Shown: piece by piece, positions 9,920 to 19,199 of the stretch
How the letters are laid out: every line of letters begins with the position of its first letter
Numbering within the stretch: position 1 is the first letter of the stretch
Notes under the pieces: generated by a model
What the model was told of the DNA's origin: nothing
Databases searched by the model: none
What the model saw: the letters and a program-made list of their open reading frames with translations, nothing else
Program-made: the position numbers and the translations under genes
Assembly (NCBI RefSeq): GCF_051201685.1
Contig: NZ_CP179213.1
Coordinates: forward strand, 2,294,001 to 2,358,000
Reading direction: 5' to 3'
Source: Luminiphilus sp051201685
Lineage (GTDB): Bacteria > Pseudomonadota > Gammaproteobacteria > Pseudomonadales > Halieaceae
Length of the DNA stretch: 64,000 bases

Positions 9920-11017
9920 GTGGACGCATTCGTAGACTCCAAAACTAAAGTTCTGTTGCGAGCTAATCTCGTCAATGAATTTGCGATAAAAATGGTGTCA
10001 GTCATCAACGCCAAAGAGTTGGCATGGTTTGTCGCGCGAGAAATCGTTGGCAGTCTCGGGTACGAAGATTGCGTCATTTATTACTTAAATGAAGAGGCAA
10101 ACTGTCTGGTTCAAACGGCTGCTATCGGAGTTAAAAACCCTTCCGATCAGGAAATTTTAAACCCCCTCACGATTGAAATTGGCGTCGGGGTTACGGGGCA
10201 CGTCGCTTTAACAAAGAAATCGATGCTAGTTTCCGATCTGAGCGTTCATGACAACTACGTGACAGACGTTGAGCCCGCACTCTCTGAGCTTTGCGTACCG
10301 ATTATTTTTGGTGATCGACTCTATGGCGTTCTTGACAGCGAATGTAAAACCGCCGGTGCCTATGGCGAGGAAGACAGAAAAGTTTTCGAGACGGTTGCTA
10401 GAATGATTGCGGCCAAATTGGCATTAATCGAACAAACCGAGCTCGTAAAACAGTACACGGCAGAGTTAGAAGCGAAAGTTGAGGAACGGACGCGAGAGCT
10501 CAAGGTTGCGAACGATAAACTCGAGTACTTGGCATCAATCGACCCGCTGACAGAGCTAGTGAATCGCAGGCGCCTTGACGAGGTACTAGCTCAAGAATTT
10601 GAGAGAACTAGCCGATACCAAGGCGAGCTTTCACTCATCTTGCTAGACATCGATCATTTTAAGACGGTAAACGATACTCGGGGTCACCAGGCTGGAGACG
10701 AAGTCATTGCCGGTGTTGGTAGGATTGCGAAAGTAATGTCCAGAATATCCGATACTCCCGGACGATGGGGCGGCGAGGAGTTTTTGATCGTTGTGCCCCA
10801 AACGAACAGAGACAGTGCAGTAGCTTTTGCCGAAAAGTTGCGCCAAGCCATTGAGAACGAGAAATTTTTCGGTGATTTGCGAGTTTCAGCCAGTTTCGGC
10901 GTGGCCAGCTTCCGACCCGGTGAAACCATTCCGGCTGTGCTTCAAAGAGCAGATGAAGCACTTTACCGAGCCAAGAGATTAGGGCGCAATCGAGTAGAAA
11001 CCGCGACTACCGCCTAG
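9920..11017 (+). CDS. Diguanylate cyclase with GAF sensor
   Basis: Cytoplasmic enzyme making cyclic di-GMP from two GTP. It starts with GTG (no in-frame ATG lies upstream before a stop). Residues about 20-170 form a GAF domain, likely the input module; about 175-205 look like a coiled-coil linker (AELEAKVEERTRELKVANDK); the GGDEF domain runs from about 206 to 360. The active site is GGEEF (284-288), a functional variant, preceded by RISD (275-278) in the position of the inhibitory I-site, so product inhibition is expected. DIDHFKTVND holds metal-binding and guanine-binding residues. No transmembrane segment is seen. It stands alone between two intergenic stretches, so the signal it senses is unknown. 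Confidence 0.95.
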   Translation: MDAFVDSKTKVLLRANLVNEFAIKMVSVINAKELAWFVAREIVGSLGYEDCVIYYLNEEANCLVQTAAIGVKNPSDQEILNPLTIEIGVGVTGHVALTKKSMLVSDLSVHDNYVTDVEPALSELCVPIIFGDRLYGVLDSECKTAGAYGEEDRKVFETVARMIAAKLALIEQTELVKQYTAELEAKVEERTRELKVANDKLEYLASIDPLTELVNRRRLDEVLAQEFERTSRYQGELSLILLDIDHFKTVNDTRGHQAGDEVIAGVGRIAKVMSRISDTPGRWGGEEFLIVVPQTNRDSAVAFAEKLRQAIENEKFFGDLRVSASFGVASFRPGETIPAVLQRADEALYRAKRLGRNRVETATTA

Positions 11018-11336
11018 CAGGGCCAAGTATTTTGAAGGTAATTAGCCCTGTTCTGCAGCGAGAGACCGTCATCACCCTCAGGCATGCTGCTGTGAGCTTT
11101 CTTTGCGCGTACCGCTCTACTAAAGACCCAAACTGCAAATCCTGCAGAACGACCTAGTTACTGCCTGGGTACAATCCCCCTCCTCTACTGCAGCAGCTTT
11201 AATCCATCCCAAATCCAAATTATTTTGCTATCCGATACTCCCCATGCATGTCGGATCGGTTAAGCATTTAGAACATGGCGCTAGCAAAATCCAGCGGCAA
11301 CAGTCGCAACGACCTTTTGGCAGGGCGTCGGCATCA
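11018..11336. other. Intergenic region, nothing recognised
   Basis: This stretch between the converging cyclase and thioesterase genes holds no supported gene, repeat or clear terminator. Short frames on both strands have unusual composition and no motif. Confidence 0.4.
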
Positions 11337-11708
11337 TCAACCGGGTGTGAAAATGGCGAAGTTACCATTAGCTCGTGCCACTAACCGACCGCTCGCAAAA
11401 ACATCTGACTCAACGTTGGCTAATCGCTTTCCTCGATTGACAACCCGACTTGCACAACTCACCGTGCCCTCGTAGACCGCTTTGAAATAGTTGATTTTAA
11501 TTTCTACCGTTGCACAGATCTCATCCTTACCCAGACTGTAGGCAATTGCTGCGCCCATACCTGTGTCTGCTAACGCATACAATACAGCGCCGTGTGCCAC
11601 ACCGTTAGGATTAAGTAATTCCGGCCGGACCGTCAGTGACACCTCGCTGGTGTCGCTATCGCACTCAACAACCTGAAGACCTATCAAATCTGCAAATGGG
11701 TGGTCCAT
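11337..11708 (-). CDS. PaaI-family acyl-CoA thioesterase
   Basis: Small hotdog-fold thioesterase of 123 aa, expected to hydrolyse an acyl- or aryl-CoA thioester in the cytoplasm. The diagnostic region is NPNGVAHGAVLYALADTGMG (about residues 33-52): an HG turn followed by the acidic residue of the active site, as in PaaI and YbgC-like proteins. The length is typical. It is divergent from the marR-emrAB operon across a 134-bp AT-rich intergenic region, so the MarR protein may also control it. The substrate is unknown. Confidence 0.88.
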   Translation of the reverse strand: MDHPFADLIGLQVVECDSDTSEVSLTVRPELLNPNGVAHGAVLYALADTGMGAAIAYSLGKDEICATVEIKINYFKAVYEGTVSCASRVVNRGKRLANVESDVFASGRLVARANGNFAIFTPG

Positions 11709-11799
11709 GTAAGCTCCTCATTGTTTTAGCACTTGGGTGTCAAATCTTTTAGAAAATTCCAGATCAGGGGTGGCGAGTTTCCAGGGCAACCTGTATAAC

Positions 11800-11829
11800 A
11801 AATATACTTTATATTTTATATATTTTATT
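11800..11829. promoter_or_regulatory. AT-rich probable promoter/operator between thioesterase and marR
   Basis: A run of almost pure A/T lies between the divergent genes. It contains short inverted repeats (AATATA-CTT-TATATT at 11801-11815, and TATATTTTATATA nearby). AT-rich dyads of this size are typical MarR-family operators, and the position just upstream of marR suggests autorepression. This is inferred from sequence only. Confidence 0.4.
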
Positions 11830-11842
11830 GCAGCAGGTTCCA

Positions 11843-12310
11843 ATGACCGAAACTGACCCTACCAACCTGTTTGGGTTCCTGATTCAGGACCTCGCCCGCT
11901 TGCTCAGCCGCACCTTTGAACATATCCCGGGCAACCTAAAAGTAACGCGTGCGCAAGCGCGGGTGCTGGCCTATGTGACGTTTTACAAGGGCTCTACCCA
12001 AACAGAAATTGCCGCACTAATGGACGTCCAGAAAATCGTAGTAACCAAACTTGTTGATGATCTGGAGCAGATGGAACTGATCGAACGCCACCCGGACCCC
12101 AACGATCGCCGCGTACGTCGCTTGCACGTAGCCAACCACGCTGGCCCAGTGCTTGACCAGATATGGCAGCGCTTGTCAGAAGTGTCCAACATTGCGCTGG
12201 CACCGCTGCCCGAAGAACGCGCAAAAACCCTGCTGCAAGACCTAGCCGCAATTCGTGAACACCTAGTGCTCCACACCGCGAGCCTGGCAACAAAGCGAGA
12301 CACAGCATGA
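11843..12310 (+). CDS. MarR-family transcriptional regulator of efflux operon
   Basis: Winged-helix regulator of 155 aa. The ATG at 11843 is used; an in-frame TTG at 11828 lies inside the AT-rich promoter region and is less likely. The core TQTEIAALMDVQKIVVTKLVDDLEQ and the wing PNDRRVRRLHV (the DxRxxR signature, here DRRVRR) identify the family. Its stop codon overlaps the start of the emrA-like gene (ATGA at 12307-12310), the usual emrR-emrA-emrB order. It probably represses the operon until a lipophilic or phenolic ligand binds. Confidence 0.93.
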   Translation: MTETDPTNLFGFLIQDLARLLSRTFEHIPGNLKVTRAQARVLAYVTFYKGSTQTEIAALMDVQKIVVTKLVDDLEQMELIERHPDPNDRRVRRLHVANHAGPVLDQIWQRLSEVSNIALAPLPEERAKTLLQDLAAIREHLVLHTASLATKRDTA

Positions 12311-13338
12311 AACGCATCGTTCTTCTTTTTGCCGCCCCGGCCATCATTATTTGCACCGCCCTCTATATTTACCTAACGGGGGGACGCTACATCGTCACAG
12401 AAAATGCCTACATCCGCAGTGGCATTGCCATGATCAGCGCAGGTGCTTCAGGCCAAGTTATGCGCGTGTTAGTGCAGGAAAACCAACGGGTCGAGCAAGG
12501 ACAACTGCTTTTTGAACTCGACTTTGAGCCCTTTGATATCGCCGTGACTAAAGCAGCCGCCGCGTTGGACGACACCCGCAATCAGGTGATTCTGCAGCAG
12601 GCCAATTACCACCGCCAAACGGTGCGCCTAGCAGCTGCCCGGGAAGATCATGACTACGCCCTTCAAGAGTTGAACCGAGTCATCGAGTTAGCAGAAGGGC
12701 AAACAGTGTCGCAGGAAAAATTGGCAGCCAGACGTCACACCTTAAACGTCGCCAATCACACCATCGGCGCTGCAGAGGCAGAGGTGGCCACAGCACTGGC
12801 ACAGTTAGAGGGGAATCCCGATCAAGCCGTTGATGACTACCCAAAAGTTAGGCAAGCCAAGGGAGAGTTATCCCGGGCAAGGTATGAGCGCAGGCACGCG
12901 AGCGTACACGCAGGCATATCTGGCACGTTAGCAAAAGTAGACTTGCACCCCGGAGAGTTCGTCGACAAGGGGCAGCCCCTGTTCTCGCTGGTGAGTGACA
13001 ATGAAATCTGGATCGAGGCGAACCTAAAGGAAACTCAACTGACCAAGCTCGAGGTAGGACAACCGGCATCTTTTGTCATAGATGCCTACCCAGATGTGAC
13101 AATGACCACCGAAGTCATGAGCATTGCCCCGGCCTCTGGCGCGGAGTTCGCCATACTGCCACCGCAAAACGCCACCGGAAATTGGGTGAAAATAACGCAG
13201 CGCGTACCCGTTCGCCTACGAGTGAAGCCCACCGCGAAACTTCCAAAGCTGCGAGCGGGGATGAGTGTCGAAATCCGAATTGATACAGGCAGTTCACGCA
13301 GCCTACAGTCTTTGATGGATAAGCTTTACGCCTTCTAA
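12307..13338 (+). CDS. EmrA-like membrane fusion protein (HlyD family)
   Basis: Periplasmic adaptor of 343 aa linking an inner-membrane pump to an outer-membrane channel. One N-terminal transmembrane helix (about residues 3-22) is followed by YIVTENAYIRSGIAMISAGASGQV, the typical first lipoyl half. A long alpha-hairpin with coiled-coil character runs from about 75 to 190, and the second lipoyl half and beta-barrel follow (SGTLAKVDLHPGEFVDKGQPLF). It is translationally coupled to marR and followed 17 bp later by the pump gene. No TolC-type channel gene is in the window, so a distant one must serve. Confidence 0.93.
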   Translation: MKRIVLLFAAPAIIICTALYIYLTGGRYIVTENAYIRSGIAMISAGASGQVMRVLVQENQRVEQGQLLFELDFEPFDIAVTKAAAALDDTRNQVILQQANYHRQTVRLAAAREDHDYALQELNRVIELAEGQTVSQEKLAARRHTLNVANHTIGAAEAEVATALAQLEGNPDQAVDDYPKVRQAKGELSRARYERRHASVHAGISGTLAKVDLHPGEFVDKGQPLFSLVSDNEIWIEANLKETQLTKLEVGQPASFVIDAYPDVTMTTEVMSIAPASGAEFAILPPQNATGNWVKITQRVPVRLRVKPTAKLPKLRAGMSVEIRIDTGSSRSLQSLMDKLYAF

Positions 13339-13355
13339 GGCTGCTTGAAAAATAT

Positions 13356-14918
13356 ATGTCCGATAATAGCGCCGCAAATACAAGAGGAGATGAAGCAGAC
13401 GACTCGGTGCCTGCTGACTCGCTACTGCGCTACCCCAAACTGAGAACGCTAACGCTTGTTTTTGTACTGATGGGCATCATGCTGCACACCATTGACAGCA
13501 CGATCGCCAACGTTGCCCTTCCGCACATACAAGGCTCACTTTCCGCGACCATCGATCAAATATCTTGGGTTATCACGGGGTACATCATTGCCGCCGCCGT
13601 TGCTACGCCAGCTGTAGCATGGCTGTCTGCAAGAATCGGGGTTAGAACAGTCATGCTTGTTTCTGTCATAGGATTCACGCTCTCCTCTGTACTTTGCGGC
13701 TTGGCAATTACGCTACAGGATTTGGTGCTCTACCGCGTCCTGCAGGGACTCTCCGGCGCGGCGCTCATTCCAGTTGGGCAAGCAATTGTGCTCAGTTCTT
13801 TTAAACCCGAGGAGACGGGCAAAGCCATGGCCTTATTCGGCCTAGGCGTCATGTTCGGACCCATCATAGGGCCCACACTGGGCGGTTACATCACGGAATG
13901 GATGGATTGGCGCTGGGTGTTTTTCGTCAACCTGCCCTTTGGCCTACTCGCCGCAGTGGGAATTACCTTTCTTATCAAAAAATCCCCGCCCCGGGGCGAC
14001 CTACGTTTTGACTGGTTAGGGTTTCTCACTCTGGTTGTGGCCATGGCCAGTTTTCAAATGATGATGGATCGAGGCCACGGAAAAGACTGGTTCGACTCCT
14101 GGGAAATCATCTGCTGGGCTCTCCTCGCACTAAGCGCTATCTACGTCTACGTGGTCCGTACGGCAACCGCAACCCAACCCTTATTTAGCCGACAACTGTT
14201 TCGGGATAGAAATTTTGTCGTGGGAAACATTCTGTTTTTCTTCATAGGCGGCAACATGGTGGCTAGCATGATCATGCTTCCCGTCATCATGCAATCGCTG
14301 ATGGGCTATCCCGTAGAGGCTGCCGGCATGCTGTTGGCTCCCCGCGGTTTTGGGTTGATGCTGGCAATGGCATTGGCACCGCGACTAGCAGACAAGATCG
14401 ACCCTCGAATTCTTATTAGCGCTGGGATTGCTATTGCCGCCTATGCCATGTGGGCACACGCAAAAATGGGGATCTACTTCACTACATGGAGTTTTATTAG
14501 CGCAGGTTTTATCCACGGGATAGGGTTGGGCCTTGTATTTGTGGTGCTAGGCGCCCTATCTTTTGCGCACATGGATTCAGAGATACGTCTACAAGCCTCA
14601 ACATTTTTCAATATGGTGCGTAATGTCGGCCAATCATTTTGTGCTGCGGTTACCATGAGTATTCTGGCTCATAACATTCAGGTAAACACGTCAGAACTGG
14701 GCGAGTCGATCTACGCCACAGGGGACATGTTTCGTCTCGCACTGGCCGATGGAGTGAATTTGGGCAACCAAGAGATAGGCCTGAGCATTTTGCAAAGCGG
14801 TATCATGCGGCAAGCGTCGCTTATCTCTTACATCAACAATTTTTATATACTTGCGCTTACCACCGCGCTGCTCGTGCCATTAGTCTGGTTGGCAAAAAAC
14901 CATGAAAGCCCTAGCTGA
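13356..14918 (+). CDS. EmrB-like MFS drug efflux transporter (DHA2 family)
   Basis: Inner-membrane proton-driven exporter of 520 aa, with about 14 predicted transmembrane segments as expected for the DHA2 family. Motifs include DSTIANVALPHIQGSL in helix 1 (family motif D1), LSARIGVRTVMLV (motif A) and GLGVMFGPIIGPTLGGYI (motif C of drug/H+ antiporters). With the EmrA-like adaptor upstream it should export hydrophobic toxic compounds across both membranes. It is the last gene of the marR-emrA-emrB operon; no clear terminator was seen downstream. Confidence 0.94.
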   Translation: MSDNSAANTRGDEADDSVPADSLLRYPKLRTLTLVFVLMGIMLHTIDSTIANVALPHIQGSLSATIDQISWVITGYIIAAAVATPAVAWLSARIGVRTVMLVSVIGFTLSSVLCGLAITLQDLVLYRVLQGLSGAALIPVGQAIVLSSFKPEETGKAMALFGLGVMFGPIIGPTLGGYITEWMDWRWVFFVNLPFGLLAAVGITFLIKKSPPRGDLRFDWLGFLTLVVAMASFQMMMDRGHGKDWFDSWEIICWALLALSAIYVYVVRTATATQPLFSRQLFRDRNFVVGNILFFFIGGNMVASMIMLPVIMQSLMGYPVEAAGMLLAPRGFGLMLAMALAPRLADKIDPRILISAGIAIAAYAMWAHAKMGIYFTTWSFISAGFIHGIGLGLVFVVLGALSFAHMDSEIRLQASTFFNMVRNVGQSFCAAVTMSILAHNIQVNTSELGESIYATGDMFRLALADGVNLGNQEIGLSILQSGIMRQASLISYINNFYILALTTALLVPLVWLAKNHESPS

Positions 14919-15191
14919 GCTGTCGCAATTTGGAATATTGAAAAAACCAACCCCATTATCTGTATACGAATGGCGCGACCATAAAATTCAGTATCCACAA
15001 GAAAGTGACATCAGCCCTAGAGCTGCAGAGTCTCGCAGTCAGTGTTACCGCTGCATCCTATTTTTTTGAGATTTTGGGCTGGAAAAATGTCAACGCTGGC
15101 GGCACAGAACCACCGAGCATTACAGAAAAAACCAACTATGTCCTCGCAAAAAAACATTGTCTGAGGGCTCCGGCTAGGTCTGGTGAATGAT

Positions 15192-16142
15192 CTACCCAGC
15201 TAGGCTGATCGGATCAGCCTCGAGAGCTTCAGTAATTTGGTAAACGATTCGCTGGCTCACTGAGTGGCCTGCTCTGAGTATTGATTCGTCATGACTCAAC
15301 GTATGGTTTGGGCCGTTTGGGAAGCCCTGAGCTTCGAGGCAAATAGCACTGTAAGGCCTCAAGGGCGTGGACAACTGTGATGCGGTGTAAACCTGCAAAC
15401 AAGGCTGTGTGGTTGAAACATTAAGACTAAGGCCGTTGATTGAGTTCGACAGTGTGGCCACGTGATGGGGTACAAGCCCTGCCCGCACCGCCGAATTGAG
15501 TTTATAACTATGATCGAGCTCCAGCGGACCTTGAGCGCCAGCAAGCGACCGCTGGCGCGTAAAATCTAGATCGGTATCCGCAACAGGCAGCAAACCGCCA
15601 GTAGCACACTGGAGGCTATCGGTCTCTAAAACCGAGTTGGCGTTAATTTGCAGTGCTAAGTCACCGACGGACTGTGCGCCCAACGTAAAGTAAGCGTGGT
15701 TAGTCAAGCTGATAGGAGTATCGCGGTTTGAAGCTGCGGCCAAATCAATAATCAGGCAATCGTTTTCGAGGGTATAACGCACAAAAAAATCGCGATCACC
15801 AGGTAAACCCCCATCACCATGCTTGAGATGAGTGGCATAACTCACGGTAGTCGCATGATCCGTCTGCCTAAGCTGCCAGTTCACTAGATGCAGCCCCGTA
15901 TCGCTACCGTGCAGCAATACAGACGCGTCCCCAAAGGACTCATTTTCATTGCGTAATCGGCCCGCATACGGACCCACAGTGCCACCGATACAAAACTGGT
16001 CAATGACATCAGTGGTCAGCTCAGACGTATCGAGCAACAACTTAATATTGCGGCCCCTGAATACCATCTGGGCCAAGCCAGCACCTCGATCGCTCAGCGT
16101 CACGCCAAGAGTTGATGATTCAAGGTTGTTAAAATGGGACAT
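15192..16142 (-). CDS. galM: Aldose 1-epimerase (galactose mutarotase)
   Basis: Cytoplasmic enzyme interconverting alpha and beta anomers of aldoses, 316 aa. The ATG at 16142 (MSHFNN) is chosen; a TTG six codons upstream is possible. The conserved pieces are in order: CIGGTVGPYAGRL, LTNHAYFTLG with the catalytic His, LDHSYKL, and ICLEAQGFPNGPNHT with the catalytic Glu. The family's usual LETQ..PDAPN is slightly altered here. It is divergent from the acetate kinase fusion gene across 271 bp. No other galactose gene is nearby, so a general role in sugar use is more likely than a Leloir-pathway operon. Confidence 0.92.
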   Translation of the reverse strand: MSHFNNLESSTLGVTLSDRGAGLAQMVFRGRNIKLLLDTSELTTDVIDQFCIGGTVGPYAGRLRNENESFGDASVLLHGSDTGLHLVNWQLRQTDHATTVSYATHLKHGDGGLPGDRDFFVRYTLENDCLIIDLAAASNRDTPISLTNHAYFTLGAQSVGDLALQINANSVLETDSLQCATGGLLPVADTDLDFTRQRSLAGAQGPLELDHSYKLNSAVRAGLVPHHVATLSNSINGLSLNVSTTQPCLQVYTASQLSTPLRPYSAICLEAQGFPNGPNHTLSHDESILRAGHSVSQRIVYQITEALEADPISLAG

Positions 16143-16330
16143 AAAAGAACGCTCAGTCAAAGGTTAAGGGCGCGACCCGAACCACTTCAATTAGCCGAAG
16201 GAGTCGCTAACTTTGCACAAAGCTGCGATGGGGGTTCAGGACAGCCGCTATGCCCATTAAAACCTGCAACGGTTATACCCGCATGACGGATAAAAAATAA
16301 ACTCATAATTACCAATTAACACATCATGGA

Positions 16331-16349
16331 TTCCCATTTCGTGCTAAAA
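16331..16349. promoter_or_regulatory. Sequence element shared with position 41405
   Basis: The 19-mer TTCCCATTTCGYGCTAAAA occurs here (Y = T) and again at 41405-41423 (Y = C), on the same strand and in both cases upstream of genes. Here it lies 65 bp before the acetate kinase fusion gene. Eighteen of nineteen bases match, unlikely by chance in 64 kb, so it may be a shared regulator site. The identity of any regulator is unknown. Confidence 0.4.
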
Positions 16350-16413
16350 CGGCCTTCACCGCGACACACTAAAACACAGTAATACGACTCAGTCTTGGAG
16401 CCGAGCACAAAGC

Positions 16414-18180
16414 ATGAATATCTTAGTCATGAACTGTGGTTCATCTAGCGTCAAATACCAGCTAATCAACTCTCTACAGGATGTGGCCGTCACCGAGGGC
16501 GTCATTGAATTAAATGCCACTTTTGATTCTGCGCTTGCAATTAAGCAACTCCTTGAAGCAACCCAGGACGAAACCATCGATGTGGTTGGCCATCGGGTTG
16601 TTCATGGCGGCGACAGTTTTCGAGATGCCGTCTTGATCGACGCAGAAGTACTCGCAAAAATTCAGGAATGGGTGCCACTGGCACCAATGCATAACCCAGC
16701 AGCGTTAAGCGGTATTAAAGCAGCGCAAGCAGCATTTCCTGACGCGCCGCAGGTCGCAGTCTTTGACACGGCGTTTCACGCCACCCTTCCCCGCCGTGCA
16801 AGCCACTATGGTATAGACGCCAAGCTTGCAAAAAAGCATCGTATCCGTCGCTACGGGTTTCACGGTACATCCCATCAGTTTGTCGCCTCAGAAGCGGCGC
16901 GTTATTTAAAGCGCCCAGTAAACGAACTGCGCCTGATCACTTTACATCTGGGTAACGGCGCCAGCGCTTGCGCCGTTGAAATGGGCAGTTCAACGGAAAC
17001 GAGTATGGGTATGACTCCCGTCGAAGGCTTGATGATGGGGTCACGTTCAGGAGACATTGACGCCGGTGTCGTTTTGAAGCTATTGCGTGATGAAGTTAAA
17101 GACGTCGACGCATTGGACGAATTACTAAACCGCCAAAGTGGCTTCAAAGGATTGTCGGGACTCAGTAGCGACGTCAGGGAAATTGAGGAGGCGGCGGCTT
17201 CGGGACACGATGGAGCTCGCCTGAGCATTGCTGTATTTGCCCACCGCGCCAAAAAATATATCGGCGCTTATGCTGCAGCAATGGGTGGCGTAGATGCCGT
17301 CGTGTTAACAGGCGGAATCGGGGAGAACAGTGCCAGCTTACGTCAGCGCATTTTACAAAGACTAGAGTTTTTAGGAATACAAATAGACGAAGATAGAAAC
17401 CATCAAGCAAAGGTTGATCACCGCAACAGCGTTGCGCTCATCTCCGCTGAAAACTCCAGAGTGCCAACCCTTGTCATTAAAACAAATGAAGAGTTGATGA
17501 TCGCGCAGCAAGCGGCGCGACTGATTCAGCGGCAAGCAAACCTGAAAACCGATTTGAGTATTCCTATCGCCGTTAGCGCGCGGCATTTACATTTAGACAG
17601 GGAGACTTTCGCTCTCTTATTTGGAGATGATGCAGAGCCCACACATCACGCAGACCTATCTCAGCCGGGCCAATTTTCCTGCATGGAAAAAGTAACGCTG
17701 ATCGGGCCAAGAAATACCATTGAAGGTGTGCGTTTGCTGGGTCCTTTACGCAGTAAAAACCAGATAGAAATCTCAAGATCGGATGAGTATTTTTTAGGAG
17801 TGGATGCTCCGGTAAGAGACTCTGGCAGGGTAAATGGGTCTGCACCGATTACGCTTAAGGGCCCCAACGGCAGTGTGCGACTCCAAGAAGGCCTTATTTG
17901 CGCTCGACGCCATATTCACATGCATCCCGATGATGCGAAACGCTTTGGTGTGAAAAATAAAGATGAAGTAGAGATTGGCATCACCGGTGGCCCTCGAGAC
18001 CTCATTTTTTGCGATGTACTGGTTCGAGTCAGCCCCGGTTATCGCCTCGAAATGCACATCGATACCGATGAGGCTAATGCTGCCGAACTTGACCGACAGG
18101 CCAGCGGTGAACTTGTTTACACGGATATTACAGGCCCATCGGGTTCTATTAAGGCCCATAAAACATCGAATCAGAATTAG
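16414..18180 (+). CDS. Fused acetate kinase - PduL-type phosphotransacetylase
   Basis: Single polypeptide of 588 aa joining two consecutive enzymes of acetate metabolism: acetate + ATP to acetyl phosphate, then acetyl phosphate + CoA to acetyl-CoA (reversible). Residues 1-372 are an acetate kinase: NCGSSSVK (7-14), R61, the catalytic Asp of VFDTAFH (D118), GFHGTSH (H150), SRSGDIDA (R211) and GGIGENS (300-306). Residues about 382-575 are a PduL phosphotransacetylase, unrelated to Pta: SARHLHL (H391, H393), MEKVTLIGPR (E425), ARRHIHM (H500, H502) and MHIDTDEAN (H548), matching the zinc ligands known for PduL. A short linker of about ten residues joins them. There is no microcompartment targeting peptide and no shell gene nearby. 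The kinase half is compact, with a shortened region between residues 20 and 55. All key residues of both halves are present, so both should be active. Confidence 0.95.
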   Translation: MNILVMNCGSSSVKYQLINSLQDVAVTEGVIELNATFDSALAIKQLLEATQDETIDVVGHRVVHGGDSFRDAVLIDAEVLAKIQEWVPLAPMHNPAALSGIKAAQAAFPDAPQVAVFDTAFHATLPRRASHYGIDAKLAKKHRIRRYGFHGTSHQFVASEAARYLKRPVNELRLITLHLGNGASACAVEMGSSTETSMGMTPVEGLMMGSRSGDIDAGVVLKLLRDEVKDVDALDELLNRQSGFKGLSGLSSDVREIEEAAASGHDGARLSIAVFAHRAKKYIGAYAAAMGGVDAVVLTGGIGENSASLRQRILQRLEFLGIQIDEDRNHQAKVDHRNSVALISAENSRVPTLVIKTNEELMIAQQAARLIQRQANLKTDLSIPIAVSARHLHLDRETFALLFGDDAEPTHHADLSQPGQFSCMEKVTLIGPRNTIEGVRLLGPLRSKNQIEISRSDEYFLGVDAPVRDSGRVNGSAPITLKGPNGSVRLQEGLICARRHIHMHPDDAKRFGVKNKDEVEIGITGGPRDLIFCDVLVRVSPGYRLEMHIDTDEANAAELDRQASGELVYTDITGPSGSIKAHKTSNQN

Positions 18181-18567
18181 CAGCCCACAACCGATAGGCA
18201 CAACCCTGCGAACGGAACATCAACGGGTCGAAAGTCACAGCTACTGACAATCGCAGCATTACCAAATTAAAAGCCGCGCACCTTCTCTATGCTGTAGGCG
18301 GCTCGCCCACTCTACCAGTCTTTTATTTTAGGTTTATTTAAGTCATTTGCCGGGCAGTCCTGACTGTCGACTCACGGTAAATTCGTTGTGCGACACACTG
18401 CACTGTAAATACAACACTCTTGAGTTTACATCTAGATATACAGTGCGCACTCTGAAGCTTAATCTCATCTTGTGAGTGCAGACGGAATCGTTGCTCTAGG
18501 TTACGGTCGAAGTGCACTCAAGCAATACTTCCAAAGCATCTCCGCTTCTAGTGTAGGCGCAACTCAA
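18181..18567. other. Intergenic region with inverted repeats
   Basis: No gene is supported here, between the converging fusion gene and the TetR pseudogene. An AGCCGC/GCGGCT pair with a 20-base loop (18272-18303) could be a weak terminator of the upstream gene. Further on, GCACTGTA/TACAGTGC and GAGTGCA/TGCACTC form longer-range inverted repeats of unknown meaning. Confidence 0.35.
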
Positions 18568-19199
18568 TTATTGCTTCTGAGGCGCAAGCGCAATATTGAG
18601 AGCGGTTTGAAACACCAAATCGATAGTACGCTTAGTTGATGTGCGCTTTTTCGAGGTATCACCCACAAGCACCATTAGGCCCTCAACCAGACTGGCGATC
18701 AGCAGTGCCCTGTCACGAACCTCTCCCTTGGCAAGATTGCTGTGCAGTGCCGCAATTGGCTTGCTCAGCTCCTCTAGGTCATAAGCGTAGAGCGCTTCTA
18801 GGTAGCGACCTGAGAAATTGTCCATAGACCCCAGCAATGCCCATAGCTGAATAAAAAATTGCCGCGTTTTGTCTGCGTGGTGTCCTCTAGCTGAAACCTC
18901 AGGACCGCTTTAATTTGCTCTATGGGCGCACTGGCCGAATGGGCACTAATGGCATTAGTGCCCGCATCACGATATCGACGATCAATATCTTTCATCATCG
19001 CTTCAATCAATGCTTCTCGACGCGGGTAGTAATACTGCAGGTTCGCCAAACTCACTCCAGCCTTGCCAGCGACATTACGCAAAGTGAAGCGCACCAAGGG
19101 TTCCGTCGCCAACATTTCGCGTGCAGCCTGGAGTATTTTAGCTGCAGTTTGTTTCCCCCCTTTGCGAGTTGCCGTGCCTTGCTTTAAGCCCACTGTCAT
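18568..19199 (-). pseudogene. TetR-family regulator, frameshifted
   Basis: A TetR-type regulator broken into two frames. The first part (start 19199) carries the DNA-binding domain: AAKILQAAREMLA, FTLRNVAGKAGVSLANLQYYYPRREALIEAMM. It ends early at 18798-18800. The second part continues in the -1/+2 frame to 18568 with FFIQLWALLGSMDNFSGRYLEAL, which lines up with FFIELWAAARVHAYAAKIM in the intact TetR gene at 20723. The switch falls in a run of six T (A6 at 18853-18858 on the plus strand); seven would restore one frame of about 210 codons, the family's usual length. So a single-base loss in a homopolymer has split the gene, unless this is a sequencing error. An internal ATG at 18837 could at most produce an isolated ligand domain. 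Confidence 0.85.

Noticed and set aside
15005..15190. Plus-strand 61-codon frame between emrB and galM
   Set aside because: No ribosome binding site, no motif, and it ends just before the converging galM stop; probably chance.
17794..18201. 135-codon frame antisense to the PduL half of the fusion
   Set aside because: The opposite frame carries the conserved PduL motifs; this one has none.
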